The notes under the pieces were generated by a model, which saw only the letters and a program-made list of their open reading frames with translations, was not told where the DNA came from and ran no database searches. This document shows positions 1-6,239 of a DNA stretch of 8,263 bases, one piece after another. This DNA comes from Methanobacteriota archaeon (lineage in GTDB: Archaea; Halobacteriota; Methanosarcinia; Methanosarcinales; Methanosarcinaceae). The position numbers were made by a program, and so were the translations under genes. Numbering within the stretch: the first letter of the stretch is position 1; every line of letters begins with the position of its first letter. The stretch is taken from assembly GCA_030837265.1 (NCBI GenBank), contig JAUPKV010000205.1, positions 1 to 8,263 of the forward strand, in the 5' to 3' direction.

Positions 1-1573
1 ACTGTAGACGTTTTACGATTTCGACTTTCTCTTGAGGCATTACTTCTGCATATACTTCGTTAATATCAAGGCGCTTAGCTAGCCGTTCCGCAACCACTTT
101 GCTGTCACCGGTGACCATTATTGTCCTTATTCCAAGCTTATGGAGATTTTCGATAGATTTCTTTGACTCTGGCCTAATTTTATCCTCAAATGTTAATAGT
201 CCTGCGATTTCATTATCAATACCTATCTCGACAACATTACGGCCTAATTGAGATTGTTTCATGATACTTTCTTCAGCTTCATGAGATAGTTGTATATCTA
301 ATCCAGAGACTTTATTTAGGCGGCCTACAAATACGTTTTTTCCATTGGTTTTAACCCTTATACCTACTCCTGAAATGGACATAAACGATTCCGGATCCGG
401 GACTACGAATCCCTTTTCTTCTGCGGCTTTAACAATAGCTTTTCCAAGAGGATGTTCACTGAATTTCTCTGCGATAGCAGCTAATAATAATAAATCATTA
501 TCGTCGTTGTTTTTTAATGCTATGATACTGGAAAGTTTTGGCTCACCGTAGGTAAGTGTCCCGGTTTTATCAAAAATAACAGTGTCTATCTTAGCCATTG
601 ATTCAACAGTCGCTCCTTTTTTGATGAGATTACCTTTTAGAGCCGCGTTACCAACTGAAGCCACTAATGCTGTAGGCGTGGCGAGTACCATAACGCATGG
701 ACAAAATACTATTAACATGGTTATTGCTCTTGTTAGATCACCACTCCACCACCAGAGTAAGCCACCTAAAATGAGTGCAGTAGGGGTGTAAACCTTAGCA
801 TATCGATTCAAGAGCCTTTCTATTTTTGGCTTCTGTGTCTGCGCTTCCTCAATCAAACGACGGATTTGCCCGAGAGTCGTTTCCTTTCCAACTTTAGTGG
901 CCGATATTTCTATTGCACCTATTTCATTAAGTGTGCCTGCAAAAACTGTATCTCCTTCTTGTTTATCGACTGGGAGGCTTTCTCCGGTAATAGCAGCCTG
1001 ATTTACTGAAGCAGTGCCTGAAAGAACAGTTCCATCAACTGCAATACGTTCTCCTGACTTGACCAGGATTGTATCCCCGACTTTAACATCTTCAAGAGAT
1101 ACCACGATATCATGTCCGCCACGCCTGATGGTTACTCTATCAGGTAAAAGCTTTGCTAGAGATTCAAGTGCTTTTCCTGCTCTAGCAGAGACCAGCTCTT
1201 CCAGCATACCGCCCAGAAGCAAAAGTACAGCTACGACAGCAGCGGCTGAATATTGTCCGATAATAATAGCTGCAATTGTTGCAATGGTAACAGGTATATC
1301 AGCAGTAAAATCTCCTTCTCTTATCCCTTGGTAGGCAGACCACCATATGAATGATGATCCAATCAATGCAGATAACAGATATAACCAGTTACCTTCACTC
1401 GTATTGTTATCTGACAACATATTTTGTGGATAAGCAAGTATTGCTATTATTAGTAAGAGGCCGCTTGCTACAGTAAACAAAGTTCCGGCATCCAATAGAA
1501 AATCCTGGTAACGACTAACCAGGCGATTAATATTACTCAAAAAATTTTTAGTGTAAATATAAGTGTTTCCCAT
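1..1573 (-). CDS. P1B-type heavy-metal-translocating ATPase, C-terminally truncated by window edge
   Basis: This gene reads leftwards from ATG at 1573 and is still open at position 1, giving 524 codons of a protein expected to be about 620-700 aa. P1B ATPases use ATP to move soft or transition metal ions across the cytoplasmic membrane. Visible parts: membrane segments at about residues 29-49, 62-84, 92-122, 262-280 and 283-305; actuator TGES at 197-200; the ion-binding CPC at 291-293; the phosphorylated Asp335 in DKTGT; the P1B signature HP at 374-375 (SEHPLGKA); GVGI at 402-405; and TGD at 488-490. The hinge GDGxND and the last two helices, which help set metal choice, lie outside the window. 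The N-terminus has no CxxC metal-binding domain. CPC followed by LATPTAL looks more like Cu+ pumps (P1B-1), but Zn/Cd/Pb export cannot be excluded. The start is supported by GGAG at 1582-1585 on the minus strand, 8 nt before the ATG, and no earlier in-frame ATG exists before a stop. Confidence 0.93.
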   Translation of the reverse strand, partial: MGNTYIYTKNFLSNINRLVSRYQDFLLDAGTLFTVASGLLLIIAILAYPQNMLSDNNTSEGNWLYLLSALIGSSFIWWSAYQGIREGDFTADIPVTIATIAAIIIGQYSAAAVVAVLLLLGGMLEELVSARAGKALESLAKLLPDRVTIRRGGHDIVVSLEDVKVGDTILVKSGERIAVDGTVLSGTASVNQAAITGESLPVDKQEGDTVFAGTLNEIGAIEISATKVGKETTLGQIRRLIEEAQTQKPKIERLLNRYAKVYTPTALILGGLLWWWSGDLTRAITMLIVFCPCVMVLATPTALVASVGNAALKGNLIKKGATVESMAKIDTVIFDKTGTLTYGEPKLSSIIALKNNDDNDLLLLAAIAEKFSEHPLGKAIVKAAEEKGFVVPDPESFMSISGVGIRVKTNGKNVFVGRLNKVSGLDIQLSHEAEESIMKQSQLGRNVVEIGIDNEIAGLLTFEDKIRPESKKSIENLHKLGIRTIMVTGDSKVVAERLAKRLDINEVYAEVMPQEKVEIVKRLQ

Positions 1574-1603
1574 TCTTCTATCTCCGAAACTAATTGAATC
1601 CCA

Positions 1604-1624
1604 AGATTTTAAAATCTATAAATA
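1604..1624 (-). promoter_or_regulatory. Candidate promoter/operator of the P-type ATPase gene
   Basis: Read on the minus strand, TATTTATA (plus 1617-1624) resembles an archaeal TATA box. It lies about 45-50 nt before the ATPase ATG, so transcription starting about 25 nt downstream would leave a leader of roughly 20 nt containing the GGAG site. A perfect 14-bp palindrome, AGATTTTAAAATCT (1604-1617), abuts the TATA box on its downstream side, between it and the inferred start. That is a typical place for an archaeal repressor to bind. The sequence elements are seen directly; the promoter and operator roles are inferred, and AT-rich palindromes arise easily by chance. Confidence 0.4.
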
Positions 1625-2095
1625 CTAATAACATAAAAGAATTGTTATTTAACAAAAAGTAAGAAAATTATATTTAGTTGTAATAAACAAAAGTTGCGCT
1701 GGAACTAAAGAATATTCTACCTTTAGAATCTAAAAATATAACCTCATATTTCAAAGCAATAACCAATATAAATCTTAAAATCAAACCTGTATGAATGTAT
1801 CTCGAAGCAATCTACTGTATGCTTATTAAAATGACTAACTGAAAAATGAAAATATCAATTCCGCTAAATAATTAGTCTGGATTATGAAGTCAACTCGATG
1901 GAAAACGGAACTTGTAGAGTCAATTCAATTGTAGAGCCGAATTCAAAACCAATAAAATAGAGTTGAACCCGAAACTCTTTATTATGTAAAAACTAAAGAT
2001 AGTTTTATAATAAGCGCCTGGTTAAAAACATTAGAAAAATTACCGTAATTATGCTCTATCCAGTTAATTCAAAGCTTATTTCGCAGTTCTATTTT
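1625..2095. other. AT-rich divergent intergenic region without a recognisable gene
   Basis: This stretch separates the leftward ATPase gene from the rightward cfb operon. I see no open frame with a ribosome binding site, no tRNA-like or rRNA-like sequence, and no CRISPR-like spacing. The only local structures are a near-tandem 17/18-nt duplication at 1912-1946 and a short inverted repeat, AGAGTT (1959-1964) with AACTCT (1973-1978). It could hold a long untranslated leader, a small RNA or decayed sequence, but nothing in it supports a specific call. Confidence 0.5.
1912..1946. repeat. Imperfect tandem duplication of 17-18 nt
   Basis: TTGTAGAGTCAATTCAA at 1912-1928 is followed directly by TTGTAGAGCCGAATTCAA at 1929-1946. 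The two copies share the first eight bases and the last seven, with a one-base length difference between. It looks like a local slippage duplication in non-coding DNA. No function is evident. Confidence 0.6.
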
Positions 2096-2097
2096 TC

Positions 2098-2178
2098 AAA
2101 AAGATTATATCACATAACTCCTAATATGTAACACTCTTCAATGTTACGAATTGAAATAATTGTGTTAAGCTTAAATAG
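2098..2178 (+). promoter_or_regulatory. Candidate promoter region of the cfb operon with overlapping dyads
   Basis: Two TATA-like elements precede cfbA. GATTATATC (2103-2111), with A-rich BRE-like sequence just upstream, would start transcription near 2130-2138 and give a leader of about 65-70 nt. TTAAATAG (2171-2178) would start transcription at about 2200, too close to the ATG at 2202 to transcribe the ribosome binding site, so the first is preferred. Two interlocking perfect inverted repeats sit at the inferred start: GTAACA-N8-TGTTAC (2128-2147) and TTCAAT-N7-ATTGAA (2137-2142 with 2150-2155). Either could be an operator. The match to a particular regulator (for example nickel or nitrogen control) is not established. 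Confidence 0.4.
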
Positions 2179-2201
2179 AACTGAGGTTTTGAGGTTTAAA
2201 A

Positions 2202-2594
2202 ATGACAGAAAAACTTGGAATTTTAGCTATAGGCCACGGAAGCAAGCTGCCTTTCAATAAGGAAGTAGTCACTCAGATCGCAGATTACATTTCCCAGAAG
2301 CACTCTGATGTTGTTGTGAGAGCAGGTTTTATGGAAAACAGCGAACCAACTCTCCAAAAAGCAATAGACGGTTTCTCAGGAACCGGGGTAACAAAAGTAG
2401 CAGCTGTACCAGTGTTCCTGGCCTCGGGTGTTCATATCACTAAGGACATTCCGGCTATCCTGAACCTGGACGACAATGGGTGTGGAACCCTGGAAATCGA
2501 CGGAAGGGAAGTCCCATTATGTTATGCAGGGCCTCTGGGAGCCGATGAGCTAATAGCCGACCTCGTGTTCAAAAGGGTACAGGAAGTCCTGTAA
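2202..2594 (+). CDS. cfbA: Sirohydrochlorin nickelochelatase (CbiX-S/CfbA class II chelatase)
   Basis: CfbA inserts Ni2+ into sirohydrochlorin in the cytoplasm, the first committed step to F430; the same family also accepts Co2+. At 130 aa this is the short archaeal CbiX form, a half-size chelatase that works as a homodimer. It begins with the chelatase signature GHGS (His12) after a short beta strand, and carries the second metal-site histidine at His78 in the segment [14 protein letters not shown], both conserved in class II chelatases. The ATG at 2202 has GAGG at 2191-2194, 7 nt away. A CbiX-S protein alone could also serve cobalamin synthesis, but the four F430 genes that follow make the nickel role much more likely. 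It is the first gene of the operon, with 24 nt to cfbE. Confidence 0.93.
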   Translation: MTEKLGILAIGHGSKLPFNKEVVTQIADYISQKHSDVVVRAGFMENSEPTLQKAIDGFSGTGVTKVAAVPVFLASGVHITKDIPAILNLDDNGCGTLEIDGREVPLCYAGPLGADELIADLVFKRVQEVL

Positions 2595-2618
2595 AATAAA
2601 ATTACGGTCCGGTCTGAC

Positions 2619-4109
2619 ATGGACCTGCATCAAAAAAAGATCGCCGTGCTCGATTTAACCCACGGCGGCATTCCCATAGCAAAAAAGCTTGCAGCTCTTG
2701 GAAACGATGTAACGGGAGTAGATGTCTATGGGACGGTAGATCCCGGACTGCTGCTGGAAATTGAGAAAAGTCACGGAATAAGATGTTCAAAAGTTTCTAT
2801 TCATACTGCGGAATTTGACTTTCTCGTAGCACCCGTACATCTGAACCCTGCCTATCCGATGCTTTCCAGAGCAAGAGAACAGGGAAAAACAGTCTTTTCC
2901 CACCACGAGATTGTCGGAAAAATTCTTAAATCCGATACAAGGCTTTTCGGTATAAAAACTGTTGAGATTACCGGGGTAAAAGCAAAGACAAGCACAGCGT
3001 CACTTTTAGCTGATGTGCTCTCTAGAAAATTCGAGGTAGTGCTGCATACTTCAAGGGGGCTTGAAATATGGAAAGGCGGTGTCCCATCGGTTCTTGGAAA
3101 AGGTTTGAGCATTACTCCGGGCAGCATACTTATTGCAGTCGACACTGTTTTCAAGTCAGGAATCCGGCCTGATTTTTTCGTATTCGAAATCTCCATCGGA
3201 GGCACCGGAAATGCAGACATGGGGATCCTGACAACCCTTTTACCGGATTACGGAATTGCAAACAACACTGCGCTTGCAAGCGAGGCGAAACTTCAACTTA
3301 TCAGGAATGCAAAACCGGAAAGTATTATACTTCTCAATTCCGGAGCTGAAAAAGCCCTTAAAATTGCAAGAGAAAGTCCCTTGAGGATATTTACTTTCAA
3401 AGATCCCTTTAATACAGAAGATATCGTAAATACGGAACTTCTTGAAGTGGCAGATAAGACTCCAAACAAGACTTCAGACTTTACTCTGGAGACAAGCTGC
3501 AGTAATGAATCGCCTTTAGAATCCTCATGCTCTTCAGGCTTTTCCGGCTCTTCGACTTGTGTCCTCCAGCTAATGTACAGAGGAGATGTGATCTTCTCAG
3601 CTTCCCTACTTTCCGGATATGATATCTCAGCATATAAAACTGCGTTCACAGCAGCATCGGGAGCAGCTCTCAAGCTTGGAATTGAACCTGATACTATTGC
3701 TTCTGTATTGGAGGGATTCAGAGGACTTTCAGGAAGGATGCAGGAAAGAGAGCTCAATGGAGTGGTCCTGATAGATAATTCCAATTCCGGAATGGATATT
3801 CTTTCCTCTGAAAAAGCCTTTGAATATGCTCTCCTTAAAAAAAAGGACGAGAGAAAAAGTGATATCATCCTTGTCCTTGGAGAGGAAGCCTCACAGGTAT
3901 GTGAAGGGCTGCCTCCTGCGCCAGTCCGGGGTTTTGTGGAAAAATTCGGTAAGAAATGTAAGCGGATTATCCTGGTAGGAGAACGAATGAAGGCAATAAC
4001 TGCCAAAAACATCATTTATGCTGACAGCCTTCCTGAAGGGATAGCCAGAGCTTCCGAATTAGCTGGGAAAAACGATATTATACTCTCTTCAGTAAAATGC
4101 TTCCGTTAA
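2619..4109 (+). CDS. cfbE: Coenzyme F430 synthetase (Mur ligase-like CfbE)
   Basis: CfbE performs the last step of F430 synthesis: ATP-dependent activation of a propionate carboxyl and closure of the six-membered carbocyclic ring of 15,17(3)-seco-F430-17(3)-acid. The 496-aa protein has the Mur ligase layout. An N-terminal Rossmann-like domain covers about 1-110. The ATP loop TGVKAKTST is at 118-126, with Lys123 as the presumed phosphate-binding lysine; the usual Gly before it is Ala. The acidic segment FEISIGG is at 189-195, GLSGRMQE at 369-376, and the C-terminal domain has IDNSNSGMD at 385-393. A Ser/Thr/Cys-rich stretch at about 277-314 looks like a low-complexity insertion. The ATG at 2619 lacks a clear Shine-Dalgarno site (only GGTC nearby), so translation may depend on coupling to cfbA. 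Identification rests on Mur features plus the F430 context. Confidence 0.9.
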   Translation: MDLHQKKIAVLDLTHGGIPIAKKLAALGNDVTGVDVYGTVDPGLLLEIEKSHGIRCSKVSIHTAEFDFLVAPVHLNPAYPMLSRAREQGKTVFSHHEIVGKILKSDTRLFGIKTVEITGVKAKTSTASLLADVLSRKFEVVLHTSRGLEIWKGGVPSVLGKGLSITPGSILIAVDTVFKSGIRPDFFVFEISIGGTGNADMGILTTLLPDYGIANNTALASEAKLQLIRNAKPESIILLNSGAEKALKIARESPLRIFTFKDPFNTEDIVNTELLEVADKTPNKTSDFTLETSCSNESPLESSCSSGFSGSSTCVLQLMYRGDVIFSASLLSGYDISAYKTAFTAASGAALKLGIEPDTIASVLEGFRGLSGRMQERELNGVVLIDNSNSGMDILSSEKAFEYALLKKKDERKSDIILVLGEEASQVCEGLPPAPVRGFVEKFGKKCKRIILVGERMKAITAKNIIYADSLPEGIARASELAGKNDIILSSVKCFR

Positions 4110-4111
4110 GC

Positions 4112-4164
4112 ATACTTTTAAGTATTCCCAAAATATTACTCATCGGCTGAAAACATTTTGGGAA
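4112..4164 (+). promoter_or_regulatory. Inverted repeats in the cfbE-cfbD gap (possible mRNA hairpin or operator)
   Basis: The 94-nt gap between cfbE and cfbD holds two dyads. A perfect 10-bp stem pairs TTCCCAAAAT (4125-4134) with ATTTTGGGAA (4155-4164) across a 20-nt loop. Just before it, sharing one base, is ATACTT-TT-AAGTAT (4112-4125). There is no T-run after the hairpin, which argues against a simple intrinsic terminator. An RNA stability or processing element, an attenuator, or an operator for an internal promoter are all possible. The structure is seen directly; the function is inferred. Confidence 0.55.
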
Positions 4165-4203
4165 CATGTAGTAATTTAAATTTCAACTGTTAGAGGATTC
4201 ATC

Positions 4204-5316
4204 ATGGCTGGAAAGGAAATCACAATTATTCACCCCCGTCCGAGTTCTATTGTTGCAGCCCTTTATACTCTGAGGGACTTAAATGTCGATGTCGCAATCC
4301 TTCACGGTCCTCCGGGCTGTTCTTTCAAACATGCAAGGCTACTTGAAGAGGACGGCATACATGTCGTCACCACAGGCCTTGACGAGAATGGTTTTGTTTT
4401 CGGAGGACATGACAGGCTTGTTGAATTGATCAATAAATCCATCGAACTATTCAACCCCAGGATCATTGGTGTTGTCGGAACCTGCGCCAGCATGATAATT
4501 GGAGAGGAGATGCATGAAGCAGTACTTGAAGCAAATCCGGATATTCCTGTTATTGAAGTAGAGGTGCATGCAGGCTATCATAATAACACCAGAGGGGTAC
4601 TCTTTGCTCTTGAATCTGCACTCGATGCCGGGGTAATTGACCATAAAGAGTTTGAGCGCCAGGAATATCTGCTTGCTAAGGCTACGGAAGTTGAGAAGAG
4701 GTTTGGAGCTGCAAGCAAAGAATACCTCGCTCCTTCACGTGGGGATCTAAAATATAAGGTTGCGAGAAGAGTTGTTGAACTCATTAAGGAAGATAAGAAG
4801 GGCCTGGTAATCATGAATGCCAAAAAAGAAACTGGCTACATGTTTGCAGATATTACCCTTGCTGTAAATGAGGTTGCAGCAAGTCTCGGGAAAAAAGAAA
4901 ACCTTATTAATATGGCAAATATCGACCCTGAACTCGGACTTCCTAGAGTAAGGCAGCATGCCGAAAATATAATGCGAGACTTCCAGGCTCACGGGGTTGA
5001 AATACATGAGATTATCGGCGGCATGGATGAGTATCCGATTTCAGGGGAAAAGGTCAGCGAGCTGATCAGAGATAAATACAGCGATTACGATTTTGCAATT
5101 ATTACAGGTGTCCCGCACGCAGTCCCGATGGAGAATATAAGACATATGGAATTGATTTCAGTCACGAACGGGCCAAGGCAGGTTTTACCCTTAAAGGAAA
5201 TGGGACACGACCATGTGCTGGTTGAAATCGATCTTCATCCGAAAACCCTCGGTATTAGCCAGATTATCGAGTCCGAATTCGGAGCCACGTTAAGGGAAGT
5301 TGCAAAGGAAGTCTGA
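4204..5316 (+). CDS. cfbD: Ni-sirohydrochlorin a,c-diamide reductive cyclase, NifD-like subunit
   Basis: CfbD is the catalytic, nitrogenase-like component that reduces Ni-sirohydrochlorin a,c-diamide with electrons from CfbC and forms the gamma-lactam ring. At 370 aa it is shorter than NifD or the chlorophyll-pathway BchN/BchB subunits (generally above 400 aa) and is expected to be a homodimer. It has exactly two cysteines: Cys39 in [12 protein letters not shown] and Cys94 in [13 protein letters not shown]. These correspond to NifD-type cluster ligands and are presumed to bind a [4Fe-4S] cluster at the dimer interface. There are no cysteines later, so no FeMo-cofactor ligand of the nitrogenase type. 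The ATG at 4204 has GAGG at 4193-4196 with 7-nt spacing. It follows cfbE after a 94-nt gap containing a strong hairpin and precedes its reductase partner cfbC. Confidence 0.94.
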   Translation: MAGKEITIIHPRPSSIVAALYTLRDLNVDVAILHGPPGCSFKHARLLEEDGIHVVTTGLDENGFVFGGHDRLVELINKSIELFNPRIIGVVGTCASMIIGEEMHEAVLEANPDIPVIEVEVHAGYHNNTRGVLFALESALDAGVIDHKEFERQEYLLAKATEVEKRFGAASKEYLAPSRGDLKYKVARRVVELIKEDKKGLVIMNAKKETGYMFADITLAVNEVAASLGKKENLINMANIDPELGLPRVRQHAENIMRDFQAHGVEIHEIIGGMDEYPISGEKVSELIRDKYSDYDFAIITGVPHAVPMENIRHMELISVTNGPRQVLPLKEMGHDHVLVEIDLHPKTLGISQIIESEFGATLREVAKEV

Positions 5317-5332
5317 AGGGAAAATGCCAGGA

Positions 5333-5417
5333 AATCAGGAAGAGTCTTTGAATCAGGAAGAAAAATCCCAATCAGGAAGAAAAATCCCAATCAGGAAGAA
5401 AAATCCCAATCAGGAGG
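5333..5417 (+). repeat. 19-bp tandem repeat with Shine-Dalgarno-like cores ahead of cfbC
   Basis: Three exact copies of AATCAGGAAGAAAAATCCC stand head to tail at 5351-5369, 5370-5388 and 5389-5407. They are followed by a partial fourth copy, AATCAGGAGG (5408-5417), whose single A-to-G change creates an ideal GGAGG. A diverged earlier copy starts at 5333 (AATCAGGAAG, then unrelated sequence), so the core recurs at 5333, 5351, 5370, 5389 and 5408. The unit is not a multiple of three. Its T residues are always followed by C, so it can never create a stop on the plus strand in any frame; an open frame here is therefore no evidence of coding. Confidence 0.95.
5413..5417 (+). promoter_or_regulatory. 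Ribosome binding site deciding the cfbC start
   Basis: GGAGG lies 8 nt before TTG at 5426. It is the best Shine-Dalgarno match in the cfbD-cfbC gap and points to TTG rather than the ATG at 5324, which has only AAGGG about 4-5 nt upstream. Starting at TTG also gives residue numbering that aligns with NifH landmarks. Confidence 0.7.
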
Positions 5418-5425
5418 ACGGTCCT

Positions 5426-6223
5426 TTGAAAAAACAAAAGATCATAGCAATCTACGGGAAAGGCGGTATAGGAAAATCAAGCACAGCTTCAAACATTGCA
5501 GCTGCCTGTGCGGAGGATGGTAAAAAAGTCATGATCATTGGCTGCGACCCTAAAAGCGATTCATCCATTACCCTGCTCGGTGGCAGAAGGATTCCAACGA
5601 TTCTCGACCTTTTGCGCGAAGGTGTGAATGTGAAGGAAGAAGATGTGGTTTTTGAAGGGTATGCAGGAGTTAAGTGCGTGGAAGCAGGCGGCCCCGAGCC
5701 GGGTATAGGATGCGCAGGGCGGGGGATTATCGTTGCAATCCAGAAACTGAAAAGCATCTCAGGTGACCTATTAAAAGAGCAGGACCTGATCATTTACGAC
5801 GTTCCGGGAGACATTGTCTGCGGTGGATTTGTAGCTCCGGTGAGAAAAGGCTTTGTTAATGAAGCTTATGTTCTGACTTCAGGGGAATACATGCCCCTTT
5901 ATGCCGCCAATAATATTTGCAAAGGGCTTTCGAAGATAGGAATGCCGCTCAGCGGGATAATATGCAATTCCCGAAAAGTAAGCCGGGAAGAAGAAATAGT
6001 TATGAAGTTCGCTGAGGAAATTGGCAGCCAGCTTATGGCTTTTATCCCTAACAGGCAGGTTGTCCAGGACTGCGAAAGAGAAGGTTATTCAGTAATGGAA
6101 AAAGCGCCTGACTCTGATATTGCGGAAATCTACCGCCAGCTTGGAAAATCAATTCTTGAAAACAATAAAAGGGTAACAGCAGATTCTTTGAGTGACGAGC
6201 GATTGAGAGAATTGACAAAATAA
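5426..6223 (+). CDS. cfbC: Ni-sirohydrochlorin a,c-diamide reductive cyclase, NifH-like ATPase reductase
   Basis: CfbC is the iron-protein homologue: a homodimer with one bridging [4Fe-4S] cluster that hydrolyses MgATP to pass electrons one at a time to CfbD. From TTG at 5426 it is 265 aa. The Walker A loop GKGGIGKSS is at 11-19, GCDPKSDSS at 39-47, cluster ligand Cys96 in GIGCAGRG, switch II DVPGD at 125-129, and cluster ligand Cys132 in DIVCGGF. These positions match NifH closely (Cys97, Asp125, Cys132 in well-known nitrogenase Fe proteins). Longer in-frame starts exist: ATG 5324 (299 aa) and TTG 5300 (307 aa, overlapping the end of cfbD). They would add a Lys/Gln/Asn-rich tail made by the 19-bp repeats read in three frames, which looks non-coding. 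It is not nifH itself: no nif genes are nearby, and CfbD is its adjacent partner. The gap to cfbB is 16 nt. Confidence 0.93.
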   Translation: MKKQKIIAIYGKGGIGKSSTASNIAAACAEDGKKVMIIGCDPKSDSSITLLGGRRIPTILDLLREGVNVKEEDVVFEGYAGVKCVEAGGPEPGIGCAGRGIIVAIQKLKSISGDLLKEQDLIIYDVPGDIVCGGFVAPVRKGFVNEAYVLTSGEYMPLYAANNICKGLSKIGMPLSGIICNSRKVSREEEIVMKFAEEIGSQLMAFIPNRQVVQDCEREGYSVMEKAPDSDIAEIYRQLGKSILENNKRVTADSLSDERLRELTK

Positions 6224-6239
6224 GATTCAGGAGTAAAAA

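Noticed and set aside
345..1334. Plus-strand open frames opposite the P-type ATPase
   Set aside because: They are antisense shadows of a minus-strand frame carrying all the expected P1B motifs.
1959..1978. Inverted repeat AGAGTT/AACTCT followed by TTTATT as a terminator
   Set aside because: No transcript is expected to end here: genes on both sides are transcribed away from it, and a 6-bp arm is weak.
3293..4015. 240-codon open frame on the minus strand inside cfbE
   Set aside because: It is fully antisense to a gene with clear Mur-like motifs, shows no recognisable domain, and its Ser/Arg/Pro-rich content is typical of a shadow frame.
5333..5417. CRISPR-like array
   Set aside because: The copies are contiguous with no spacers, so this is a simple tandem repeat.
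5324..5425. N-terminal extension of CfbC (Lys/Gln-rich tail)
   Set aside because: It is produced by 19-bp repeats read in three different frames that cannot contain stops; the TTG at 5426 has a far better ribosome binding site and matches NifH length.
5426..6223. Nitrogenase iron protein nifH
   Set aside because: The cluster and P-loop motifs are shared, but the partner is a two-cysteine CfbD-type protein, no nif genes are present, and all neighbours belong to F430 synthesis.
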